64,000 nt of DNA. Source: Collybia mongolica (taxonomy: Eukaryota; Basidiomycota; Agaricomycetes; Agaricales; Clitocybaceae). The notes under the pieces are model-generated. The model ran no database searches. It saw nothing but the letters and a program-made list of their open reading frames with translations, and had not been told where the DNA came from. Positions 31,984-42,498 of this stretch are shown one piece after another (position 1 is the stretch's first letter; the number at the start of each line of letters is the position of its first letter). The position numbers and the translations under genes are program-made. The stretch covers positions 434,001 to 498,000 of the forward strand of contig JAAXNY010000017.1 in the NCBI GenBank assembly GCA_013420905.1, written 5' to 3'.

Positions 31984-32439
31984 CTTGCGACTCAGTCCTG
32001 GAAATTTTTTGGGTCCCCAGAACAGAGCTAGAAACATGGAGGGAAAGACGTGATTCAGTATGAAAAGGGCTTCACGATGTAGCAGTAGCACATACGTAGA
32101 AGGTGGTATGATAGTAGTGGTGAATCACCGCGAGCTGGATCCCTATTTGGCTTTGTCTCGTGATTTTCTTTCTGTGGGACGTGGGGCGGTCAGGTAGTAA
32201 TAGCATTATGCGCTCGTGGATGAGAACAATGCGAGCGATCAAGCAATCAGTGTGAAGTGGAAACGCTTTTTATTGGGAATTGGTAGGGGACCTGATGGTA
32301 AAGGACGTTCTGATAGGTAATCAAAGGATCTGAAAGAAAGCCATATCAGGGATTCGGAGAATAGGGTACATACATACATTGTATCTCGACATCAGACGGA
32401 AAAAATCAAATCGAAAAGTCCCCCCTTGGTGAACTAACT
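31984..32439. other. Intergenic
   Basis: Holds the T6 run at 32005-32010 that may terminate the tRNA-like gene. Nothing else was recognised. Confidence 0.4.
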
Positions 32440-32850
32440 ATGGCAGTTTTGTTATCATCGCTCCGATTGGATCCCATCTACGCACGGCCCATCGCGATCG
32501 ATTGCACACAATGCCTCGTCGAAGCTATTCCCCCGCTCCTCGTCCGATTTCTCCAATACCGCAGGATTCCAGATGCCCTCGTAGCACCCGATCCGATTTG
32601 ATCGCAGGGTAGCAAAAGCCAGTACAACGACGGCCTCCGCAGTCCTTATCATCGACTCTTTCAAGATGGCGACGCGGACCTGATCATGCGGCCCCTCGTC
32701 CTCCTTCCTTTTACTCGCGGCGCAACGGATCCCTTCGGCCCCACCGATCCACTTTTCCCACCCGAGACAATTTTTTTCTCAAACGCACAGATTGTCTCTA
32801 CGGACCCAACGTCTCCTCTCCTCCGGGACCGATCGGACACAAATCAGTAA
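32440..32850 (+). other. Long open frame with one TGA, facing LSM8
   Basis: ATG 32440 opens 53 codons (MAVLLSSLRLDPIYARPIAI...) to a TGA at about 32599. The same frame then stays open for about 83 more codons to TAA at 32848-32850, overlapping the LSM8 stop codon (32844-32846) on the other strand. The text is protein-like but matches no family I know. It may be the 3' UTR of LSM8 with a chance frame, or a decayed gene. Confidence 0.25.
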
Positions 32851-33249
32851 CGGATGGGCATTATCGGCTCTGCGCGCACGGTGGCGAGGTCGACAGCTTG
32901 GTCCAGGGCGTCATCGATCTCGCCAATGAGGACACTGCGGGGGAGGAAAAATGATTGATCGCGTCAGCGGGGGAAGAACGGGAGGGCAAGCGTACACCAT
33001 ATCGCCCTTGACGAGATAGAGGCCGAGGGGGATCTCCTCGACGCCCTCGTCGATGCTGTAGACGCGCTCTTTGGAGTCGGAGAGGACGACGTTAGACTTC
33101 TGGTCGTAGCCGGCCATGGTGCCCTGTGGAGGGGGGGGTGTTGTGGCGAGCATTCGGATATAACGAACAGGGACACGTACGACGATGGCGCGGCCGTCTT
33201 GGAGGATGAGGAGGACGCGGCGGTCGACATAGCCCTGGAGGCTGGACAT
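32844..33249 (-). CDS. LSM8: U6 snRNA-associated Sm-like protein LSm8
   Basis: Three exons (33181-33249, 32996-33123, 32844-32934) give 95 residues, the usual LSm8 length. The product starts MSSLQGYVDRRVLLILQDGR. It has the Sm1 motif with GYDQKSNVVLSDSKERVYS and the Sm2 motif with YLVKGDMVVLIGEID, then ends in RAEPIMPIRY, close to the conserved R-A-E-P of LSm8. LSm8 replaces LSm1 in the nuclear LSm2-8 ring, which binds the U6 snRNA 3' end in splicing. Introns are GT-AG with acceptors CCACAG and CCGCAG. The gene is divergent from the transporter at 33433. Confidence 0.93.
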
Positions 33250-33432
33250 GGCTGATGGACGGAGGGACTGGTAAAAGGGACGCCTAAACAAACCCAAATA
33301 ACGGAATCAAGTCACCGCTCCAACACGTGTCCCAAAATAGACGCTCTCTTCTTCCTTCTCCCTCACTTTTTTTTTTTTGCTGTTTCCACCCTTTCTCCCC
33401 TTCCCTTTCCCCCCGACGTCGCCGCCGTCGCC
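33250..33432. promoter_or_regulatory. Shared divergent promoter of LSM8 and the transporter gene
   Basis: Only 183 bases separate the two start codons. The plus strand before the transporter ATG is almost pure pyrimidine (about 33350-33415), the CT-rich type common at fungal transcription starts. No TATA box is evident. Confidence 0.6.
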
Positions 33433-34750
33433 ATGTCCGACGGAAAGACCCTTGAGATGCTCGAACGCCAGTCGCCCTCGCCGCCGTCGCCGCTGCCCGC
33501 CCCAGCCTCTGCAACGACGCCAAAGGGCCGCACGCCCTCGTCGCTCTCGGCAGCGGGGATCATCCCAGTGTGGATAGCGCTGTCCTCGGCGGTGATCATC
33601 TACAACAACTACCTGTACAACACCCTCAACTTCCGCTTCCCCGTCTTCCTCGTCACATGGCACCTCTTCTTCGCAGCGGTCGGCACGCGCGTGCTGCAGC
33701 GCACGACGCGGCTGCTCGACGGTGCCAAGGACGTCCGTATGGACCGCGCGATGTTCGTCAAGAGCATTCTACCCATCGGCGTCCTCTTCTCGGGCTCCCT
33801 GATTCTCAGCAACACGGCCTACCTCTACCTCAGTGTGTCCTACATCCAGATGCTCAAGGTATGTGCCCAAGCTTCGGACTGCAATGTATGTCTTGGGGCC
33901 CCTAGCTAACCCATTCACTAGGCCTTCACACCAGTGTCCATCCTGCTCATCTCTTGGATCTTTCGCCTGCAGGAGCCTTCCAAGAAGCTCGCCACCATCG
34001 TAGTCATGATCTCCACCGGAGTCGCACTCGCGTCGCACGGCGAGCTCCGCTTCCACCTCGGAGGCTTCCTCGTCCAAGCCGCCGCCGTCATGGTCCGTCA
34101 TTCTCCTCTTCCATGCACCTCTCTGAACACTAACCCACTCGTAACTACCAGTTCGAAGCCTCCCGCCTCGTGCTCATTCAAATCCTGCTGCACAATCTCA
34201 AGATGGACCCGCTCGTGTCACTACACTACTACGCCCCCGTCTGCGCGGCGATCAACCTCGCCATCATCCCCTTCACCGAGGGCCTCGCGCCCTTCTACGC
34301 CCTCCACACGCTCGGCCCCGCCATCCTCTTCTCCAACGCCGCCGTTGCGTTCCTCCTCAACGTCGCCGCCGTGTTCCTCGTCGGCGTCGGCAGCGGTCTG
34401 GTGCTCACCCTCGCTGGCGTGTTCAAGGTACGCTCCGTTTAATATATCCGTATCGAATTTCCCGCCCTGTTTCCGAGTGGCGTGACGTGGGATTGACGGG
34501 TCGACGTTCTTTGTCCCGCCACGCGTCTGTCGACTGAGTACTGTATGCTGTGTACTGATCTGTTCCTCGACAGGACATCTTGTTGATCACTGGATCGGTG
34601 CTCATATTTGACTCTCCTGTTACGAGACTACAGGTCTTTGGTAAGTGTCAAAATCTATGTATATCCGTTCGTATATTCATGAATGTGCGTGTAGGGTACT
34701 CGATCGCGCTCGGAGGGCTTATATTGTTCAAGACATCAGGGGGGAAGTAA
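33433..34750 (+). CDS. Triose-phosphate/nucleotide-sugar transporter family membrane protein (TPT/DMT)
   Basis: Five exons: 33433-33858, 33922-34092, 34152-34427, 34574-34640, 34695-34750. Total 996 bases, 331 residues. After a Pro/Ser-rich cytosolic N-terminus come about ten hydrophobic segments: GIIPVWIALSSAVIIYNNY, FPVFLVTWHLFFAAVGT, ILPIGVLFSGSLILSNTAYL followed by YLSVSYIQMLKAFTPVSILL, then AVAFLLNVAAVFLVGVGSGL and, near the end, LITGSVLIFDSPVT. The pattern NTAYLYLSVSYIQMLKAFTPV is diagnostic for the TPT family, which moves phosphorylated or nucleotide sugars across Golgi or ER membranes. The substrate cannot be told from sequence. The C-terminal SGGK is dibasic-poor. Confidence 0.9.
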
Positions 34751-36002
34751 ATGAGGAGACGGAAGATGGGTTCCAAAAACTGAAGATAAACATGTCCGCC
34801 GGCAGAGTGGACATGTGTAGAATTGCACATTGGACTTGGACTCTCTCTCATTACCCTTGCTAATGGTGGACTTTACTCACCCTCATCCGCTCCCTCCCCT
34901 TGCTGTCGGCCTCTGACCTGTTAGCTATCATGCCCTCACGGTGCTGTCGTCGCTCCGTCGCCATCCCCGCCTCTACAACCACCAACACCACCCCCCGACA
35001 CCCCTCAACACCCCGCATATTCGTATATATAGTCCTAAACTACTACATTACCATACACCCGCTACACGCAGAGCACACCTAGAAGGACTCGCTCGTTCCC
35101 CTCGTTTTTTTTTGCTAGGTACTGTACGCCTCCCACCCCGCTCCCCGTATTTATGGTTGCGTGATCATGATGCACTTTTTGTTTCTTTTCTTGCTGTCGT
35201 TTTTTTTTTTTTTTTTTTTGGAGTTTTTGTGTTTTTTGTGATTCGTTCTTTTTCTTTCAGTAGGGTTTTATATAGATGAGATAAAGGAGAATTTTTCAAG
35301 TATTGTTGAGGCTTGGGTATTTAGGGTTTGGGCCCTCTTGGCGTAAACTCATAGCTGGTGAGTAGTGGATCTGACAGTCACTGTAGAACGAAAACTGGGG
35401 GGGAGTTTTTGCATATGCAAAAACTTTCTTTTGGGAGATGACATTTACCCGACAGCATCAGGGAATCCGCCCCATAGCTAACAGAAGGAACGAATACGTC
35501 TCTGCTTGTGAGGGGGGTGGGTATGATACCATTACACTACCAGGTCCTTCCGGGGGGTCGGTGTGTCTCATGTTAGCCCTTTGATCGGTTCGTGGGGTGA
35601 GAAGTAACAACTGTGGATGTCTATTTGACCTGGTCCTGGGTCGATTAGGGAGTACACCTGAGTGAAGCTATTTCGATGCTCCACCCGTGCTCGTGCTCGT
35701 GAGGGCTACGTTACTACTATACTATTCGGGCTCCCCCATTGGTCGGAGCGTCCTGGCCTGGGCCCCACCGAGTGGACTCAGCAGCCTCGACACGCTCCGA
35801 TGTACGACAGCCTCAAAACCAAGGGACGACACCCACTAAAACACAAAAACCGACCATCATCAAATTTTATGATCTGTCAAAGCATGTACTGTATGTAGTA
35901 AACAATCACACAAATGAAACTGGCAAGAAAAAAAAAAGCCGACAGCACCAGCGAGCAATTAAAAAAAACGGGAAAGGAAAAAGTACAACTCACACTAGAA
36001 AA
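34751..36002. other. Intergenic, low-complexity
   Basis: Holds the transporter 3' flank, a T-run of about 20 at 35198-35219, and A-rich stretches at 35925-35990. A minus-strand segment at about 35525-35555 (CCTGGTAGTGTAATGG) resembles a tRNA A box but no B box or acceptor arm follows. No gene is recognised. Confidence 0.5.
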
Positions 36003-38115
36003 CTAAGATTGAACCATCATCCGTTCAAGCGTCCGTAAAGCCTCTTCCTTGGATATCGCCCTCGGCAGATCTCTCATCGTCGAGTGGACTATGAGACGCG
36101 CCACGATCTCGCCCTGAAAAACCCCACAGGATCAGTCGCGTCCTTTCTGTACAATAAACACAATCAGACTCACGAGTTCTACAACCACCGCAACGACAAT
36201 GAGCCTGAAAGAAAAATAAAGTCCATCTCAGTTACCACACCATGATGTCAGAACACCATACCACCTACCATATAACAACCCAAGTAATCCTCGTCATCTC
36301 ATTACTGTTCAAATGATCATGGATCGCGTCCAACTGTGAACCGGAAACACCAAGTCAAGGTCACGAAACCACCAAACCCAGACCAGGCGGCTCACAAAGT
36401 CACTAGCCACGCCCAGCTTCTCATTGAGCGCCTGCACCCGCCCCTTGATCTCCATATACTCCCGCACCGCATCGTACAGCTCCCCGAGCGTCGCCTCGCT
36501 CCAAAACAGCTCCGGCACGTCGAGGACGTTCGACACCAAGTTCACGTCCCTGCGCAGCTTGAACAACCGCCCAGTCAGCTTCAGCGCATCGTGCCGCCGC
36601 AGCTTCAGCCCGCCCGAGATCGCCAGCTGTTCGGGAATCGATCGGGCCAGCGGAGACGAGAGCACGTGCTGCGCGTTCGCTTCGTACCGCGCGAGGAGAG
36701 TCGACTGCGCGAGAGCGTGCGCAATCGAAAGCTTGAGGAGGTGCGACCGGGATTTGAGAGCTGGGAATGCGACGCTTAGTAGATATAGATCTAGGAGAAC
36801 GAGTGGGAGCTTACTGAAAAAATCGTTGTATATCCTCGGGTAGGAGATGTAGGGATCGTGCTGTAAAAAGAAAAAAAAATATCACTGGCTTGCTCGCAGA
36901 GAAATAAGAACGAAGCTACCCACCGTAAAATGGCATTCTTCTATCTCCCAGTCGTCCTCCGCTATAGGCCTCTTCACAATCCCCGCCCTGTCCATATCCT
37001 CCAGGATATCCCTCTCATTCCGTTCGTTCAACCCGAAAAAGACAACGACGCCGTACTCGAAAAACACCACCTCCGCCACCTTATCCTCTACAGCCTTGAG
37101 CTGAGGCAGCGTCTGCGGTGGTGTCTGCCGCCGTACCTCAGGTTGCGGAGGCGGAGGCGCCTCAGTGTCCGAGAACGCCGTGGCATCTGTCGAGGGCACC
37201 AAGTCGTTGTCGGAATGGATGGCATGCAAGGTCTCGTCGAGGGGGAGCGATGAAGGCGAGGGCGTGCGGTGGTCATTCCGCATTTCGACGGGTGACGATG
37301 ATGTGAACCCGTTGTCGGATTGCACGCTGTTCATATTCTCATCGAAGGGGGGCAACGATGACGACGGTGGGCGGCGGACGCCCCGGGTTTCGACAGGGGA
37401 GGACGATATGTATCCATCACGAAGGGACGTTGGTGACCGCGCCGTGGGCGACGAGAAATAGGTACCTTGATACCCATTTTCCTCCGCTTCTGAGAACCGC
37501 GTAAGGAACGATTTTCCTGTCTTGAGCGTTGAAGGAGCGGAAGAACGGATATTCGCATCTGGTCCGTAGCCGGGTAGGAGGGGTAGGTGGTACATCTGTA
37601 ATGGAAGTCATGAATGCATATTACATAGCTGGATCCAAAAGACGGGCAGGTGGACTTACAACATACAGCGCCTCGTCAAACACTCTGGGCCCGACATTGT
37701 GTTCCCGCTTCAGAAACAACGCCAGCAGCTTCATCTGGAACGACTCGGCGACGCAGTATGCCGTGATCCTCTTATACCCCGCCTCCTCCCTCTGCACCTT
37801 GCTCATACGCTCCGCCTGGCTCTTATACTCCCGCACCCCGCCATCCGTCTCGTGCCCCAAAGTAAGATCTTCTTCTCCGTCTAGGGGGAGGGGTTTCGTT
37901 TGTGGAGCAGAGGGTAGGAGGACCAGCTTGTGCGAGGTCTTCGACGTGCGTTGTGCCTTGGGTGCGCCTGATGTCAAGGATGCACGACGCGCCAGGATGG
38001 GTGGGAGGTGGTCGTCTGCACCGTTGGCCGACGGGAGGCGCGTGGGTGCTCGTCGTCTGACATTTGAGTTGGGTGGAAGCCTGGCCATGGGTAGGCCTGG
38101 TTTGCGTGACGACAT
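36003..38115 (-). CDS. RMD1/DUF155 family protein (Sad1-interacting-factor-like)
   Basis: Seven exons (37660-38115, 36924-37595, 36815-36860, 36396-36760, 36269-36333, 36174-36204, 36003-36113) sum to 1,746 bases, 581 residues. The N-terminal 120 residues are basic and disordered. A conserved piece QAERMSKVQREEAGYKRITA leads to ITAYCVAESFQMKLL. The exon 2 middle is Ser/Pro-rich. DUF155 proper begins with VVFFEYGVVVFFGLNERNE and continues with HDPYISYPRIYNDFF, SIAHALAQSTLLARYEA, ELFWSEATLGELYDAVREY and LDAIHDHLNSNE. It ends in a hydrophobic stretch WVVIWLIVVAVVVE, a membrane anchor as in RMD1/RMND1. The family acts in mitochondria (RMND1) or at the vacuole or cytosol in yeast (RMD1, RMD8); which one this is cannot be said. 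Confidence 0.85.
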
Positions 38116-38699
38116 TAATACTATCGTTGTATGGAATGCTGATCATTCCAGGTGTCAGTCTACTTGGCATTATTTCCCACACTATTATCTTCTCCACTCC
38201 CGAACCCGCAGCCACTTTGGGGTCGTCAGGCTCCAACTGAATATCCAAGTGGCTCACAAGTAGGATATTGCTTCAGGATGCCCACTCGTCCGTCAATTGT
38301 CGCCCAACGGAAGATTCCCCACCCATCAGGGTATAGTCTGCACAGGCCGTTGACGTTTGAAACAGAATCGAAGCCCAGTGGAAACACCGAAAATATGGAA
38401 AAACCATGAACGTAGCCTTCGTAGCGAAAACTATTGGTCCCCCATATCTGCTAGGCCAAGGTTTAGATGGGATTCTCGAGTACATGGATTCTAGTATATA
38501 AGCTAGGACCCGATGGTGCAAGGGCAACATACATAATCCGGGAATATTGCGACAATTGCTGTCGTACCGAACAGCAATAACTAGCCTAAACATGGATATA
38601 TCGACATGGCTCCAGTACATACTAAGCCTTCACTTTCTCCACCATACTCTCTGTTAAAAACGAAATATTGCTCTTCTCTATGCTGCTATCCGTGTCTGC
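38116..38699. other. Intergenic, no gene recognised
   Basis: Upstream of the DUF155 gene and 3' flank of the MFS relic. No convincing frame was seen. Confidence 0.5.
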
Positions 38700-40236
38700 G
38701 TCTTTATCAACCTCTAGGTCCAACTCCCCGATTTTATCCAGTAGCTCGGAACAAATTTGACTACTATGTGTAGACCATCAGGAAGAACATACATGGTACA
38801 ATCATGGCGAACACAGTGCTGTCGTGTTCATCGGCGACACGAGCAAGAATCAGTGGAACCTAAACAACAATAGCCATGTCAGCTGTACGAAAAAATGAAG
38901 AGCTGATCGGTTACACATGCTCCACCAACGGTGCCGCTAACAATCCAACCCGCGCCTCTCTGTCAGGGTTATGAGGCGTTGCTAATGACAAGAGCAACGA
39001 TACAAACCTCAGTATGTCTCCCAACACCACAGTGACCTATCCCTAGCGCCAAGATTACGGGAAAACATACATTTTTGAAGAGAAGAGTCGCGATCAGCAT
39101 AGCCAGGCCAGTATTCCCGTGTTGCCTTATACTGGCAACGCAAAATATGATAGCTCCGGAGAGGTAGACCAAGAACAAAACGTCAGTCAAAAAAGTGCCT
39201 GACCCAGGGAACCTCGAATAACACAACATCCCTCCACGATTGCGAGGGAACTCGGCACCAAGCCCTGGCGATGCTTCCCGGCGAGTTTCAGTGACATAAT
39301 TAATAGAATAACCCATGATTGCGACTGAATTCAAAAGCAAAGTTGAGAACTGAAGCCTGAAGGAGATAAAACTTTCCGACCCTGTGCGCCGGCACAGCAG
39401 AATTGAGCAAAGACGGCATGGAGCATCCGATATTGTTTCCAGAAGCTTTTGTTACCGCCTTGGGTACATGCTAGTTCCGCACTCTCTGCCGTGTCGGCGT
39501 CTGTCAAGGATACGAGGGGTTAAGGCAGTAGGTAAGGGTGTGGAACACGTGGACCTGTGACCTCTGGGATAGCTGCAAAGTAAAATACTATCGCTGGACA
39601 GAAGACGAGTATTCGCAATAACCAGGTACACCCATTGCACCATTTTCAGCGAGCCTCCGTTGTCGCCTATCTCCTTGAAAAAACACGTCGGACGCCAAAA
39701 CGGGACGGGCAACCGTACCAATGGCTTGCAACATTGATTCGCATTGCTGCGTATCGCGGAAAGCCAGTCACTAATGAAAAGTCTCTTTAAAAACCCATTC
39801 CAAAACGGAAGACGGCTCCACTGTCTCTAGAATATCGAGCACTCCCCTGATGATGACCGTCGCCCCGCAGAACCCTGCAAATCCACTCTTGAGGCCTGCA
39901 GGCCACATCATTAAAGAACCTACTCCATACAGAGTCAATCCGAGAATGAACCTGGTACGATAACCCAGTATTCTCGGGACCCAGTTAGTGTACCCTACTG
40001 ACGCCCAACAGGTGAGCAACGAAGTGTGCAGCTTGAAGGTCTGAGGGGCGTGTCCGGGTAATCCCAAGGGTGCGTTGGAAGAGACTGTTGGGGGTATTGA
40101 GGAGGCTGTATGCGAATCCCTGAGGAAGAAATCAGATTGAGCTCCACGCGGGAGCGTCGGGTCTTCCTCGTTGGTGGTCTGGTTGTCGACCTTTACCGAA
40201 TGCTTTTTGAAGGACTTTTGACTTGGAGGCAATCAT
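38700..40236 (-). pseudogene. Fucose-permease-like MFS transporter, decayed
   Basis: Fragments in order on the minus strand: a soluble start (KSFKKHSVKVDNQTTNEEDP, about 40215), then TSLLTCWASVGYTNW and GYRTRFILGLTLYGVGSLMM with GLKSGFAGFCGATVIIRGV, matching the early helices of the FucP-type sugar permeases; AIMGYSINYVTETRREASPG (FucP has a like INY-x-TE block) near 39300; AGWIVSGTVGGACV near 38930; and PLILARVADEHDSTVFAM near 38800. There is no in-frame ATG at the start (TGA precedes the frame at 40232), and the end shows tandem stops near 38760. Introns are hard to place. It looks like a real transporter gene now broken. Confidence 0.65.
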
Positions 40237-41099
40237 CGTGTTATTGCTTTCCATGGTTATGCGATTCAGAGAACAAATGACCCTTCACCGAGTCGTGCGG
40301 CATAATTGTGTAGTTCCCATGGGGCCGTTTTGTGGAGTGTATCGCATCCTGATAGATCACATGATTCGTATTACAGCTGGACAGCACTCGGATTGCTCAC
40401 TGCAGGTAGCGTGGATGTCAATCGTTCTGACCTGTGCGTGTGTGAGGGTCAGGTCTTAGGACTATGGTCTATTAGCACAACACGGACTTTTCCTTACTGT
40501 TTGGGCTTTTACTTACATGCCACAGTCACTAACGGACTCAATACTTACAAGTTCTCCGAGTCGTTAGAGTCCAATGGGCTCTTATTTACAATTGTTTACA
40601 CCGACCTAACTATGGTGGTCGGTCCCGGTGAACAGTTGTCAATTCAACGCCAGTTTCGGGCCTCGTCCGCTCACAAACCCTCTCGCCCACTCATAACCTC
40701 TCGCCTCACCTTGTCTAACGGCTCGGACTGTGCCTTGTCCGTTACAGCGCGGCTTTTCCCACTTTTGTTGGAATCGGAGCTCGCTCGAACGCGTTCAGTT
40801 TCGATTTTCTTCAAATTGTCGTGTGCATCAAACGGCCAACTAGCTAATATCTATCTGGCAAACATTAGAACCGGTCGAATTTGGGTCGAATCTGTCTTTC
40901 TAAAAGTGTATAGGTCTAAATGTTCTGCGTGCGCTGTTTGCCTGAGACTCATCCTTGACAAGTATTGCCACTTTTCCTGGTCGATTCTTCCTGAGACACG
41001 AGCGCGTCCTCAGAGCCTGCAGCGCATCATAGACGAACATGGATGGCCTTACTGGGCGCGTTCCCGATATCCCACAGCAGGAAAGAAGTGAACACCCCG
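40237..41099. other. Between the MFS relic and the F-box-like gene
   Basis: A 261-codon plus-strand frame covers 40306-41091 but shows no family motif, no clear start context and an unusual composition. I treat it as chance or remnant. Confidence 0.35.
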
Positions 41100-42498
41100 G
41101 GACGTCGATGATCATGGCAGGGCCGCAGGTTCGACCGTCAATCTCCCATCAAGCGTCCCCCTGTTGACGTACTGGAAGAGGTCTTCCTACTCTGTCTCCA
41201 ATCAAAGGGAATGGGTTTCCGGCGGATCCATGACCTTTCGAGGGAGGCGCCATCGTGTGCTCGAATTGGCGGAGGGTGGCTCTGGTGGTTCCTGCGCTAT
41301 GGAACCGTTTATCACTTTCGATAAACCTCCAGCCAGCGGGCTACGAAGGTGATATCGAGCGATTAGCGAGGACGGGTGTGGGGAAGTCCAGTGGAGGGTT
41401 GTCCCTCACGCTCGACTTGTATGGCATACAGCAAGAGCCTCGCCTGAAATTCATACGCGAGATCGTTTTCCCTAATCTCAACCGGTGCCTCCACCTGCAC
41501 CTCCGCCTCGGAAATGACATGCATCTCGCACCGTTTCCGAACCTCGATTCCGCAAGTGCGGGGCAGCTCGAGTCTACGATTTTTGAATGTGGTGTTCACA
41601 GATACGGAGCAGCTGAGTTCCATCATGTCCTTACTGGGTTCGATGTTGCGCCACGGCTCCACAGCGTTTCCACGTCGTTTGTGGCCTTTCAAGGTTCAAA
41701 GCTGCGGCCGCTATTCCCCTGGGATCAGTTAACGTTTCTCAATATCGGCAAACCACTCCCAGCTGCATGCTTCGAAGACCTACTTTTTTCGTGCACGGAA
41801 CCGCCTCCCTCAACAAGTGACATACCACTGAAAATTGCCGACTTGACCCATATGAAGGAACGACCTTCTTCCTTTGTTTGGTCTGCCTACGGGAGACTAG
41901 ACTTGACCCTCACATTTACATACAAAAGGATTCACATCTTTTTTCAACAAATCCACTCTTCCAGCTCTTACGAAACTGCGCCTCCATGGCTCGATGCACG
42001 TACTATATGCGGAATTCACTGCATTTTTATTACTAGTTATATCGCTTTCAAAAACTTTCCGTTATTGGAGAGCTCGTCGATATGCCAGTTTGGATGAACA
42101 TTTTGCAGTTTACCCCTTCGCTGGCGGAGCTCGAACTTGATGCCTATCCAACATTCGAATACAAATCACTTCTCCGATGCCTTGATATGTCCGGTTCATT
42201 GTTGCCACAGTTGGCGACCCTCACCATATATGTACCTCAGCCTCCCATGGGCTATGATAATGCGTCCGATCCTTTTTCCTACAAAAGCCTTGGGAACATG
42301 ATGATGTCCAGAAGTGGACAAGCCCTGTCGACCTCGATCTCGTGCCGTATATTCCTCCATTCGCGCATGTACGAGGAGGTTTCGCGAGATGTTGCATTGA
42401 TGTCAAGCCAAGTAGTGGGGCCCATATTACAGGAGCGACGCGACTCTCTTCGACAACGCATACGGGATATGGAAACCCAGCTCAACTCGGATTGGTAA
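41100..42498 (+). pseudogene. F-box-like protein gene with a frame break
   Basis: An F-box-like core reads RPPVDVLEEVFLLCLQSKG near 41150-41210, then continues in another frame as VCSNWRRVALVVPALWNRL (41248-41310), the usual second half of the F-box motif in mushroom F-box/LRR proteins. The shift of frame lies near 41235 and I found no intron to explain it. Long leucine-rich text follows to 42097 (for example FPNLNRCLHLHLRLGN). A second block at 42082-42498 has TPSLAELELDAYP and LPQLATLTIYVP and ends RQRIRDMETQLNSDW before TAA. No clear start ATG was found. If the frame break is real the product is dead; a small missed intron is possible. F-box proteins would recruit targets to SCF ubiquitin ligases. 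Confidence 0.55.

Noticed and set aside
35525..35555. tRNA A-box-like segment on the minus strand (CCTGGTAGTGTAATGG)
   Set aside because: No matching acceptor arm, no TTCGA B box within 90 bases.
40306..41091. 261-codon plus-strand frame upstream of the F-box gene
   Set aside because: No family motif and no promoter or intron signals; Ser/Leu-rich text typical of a chance frame.
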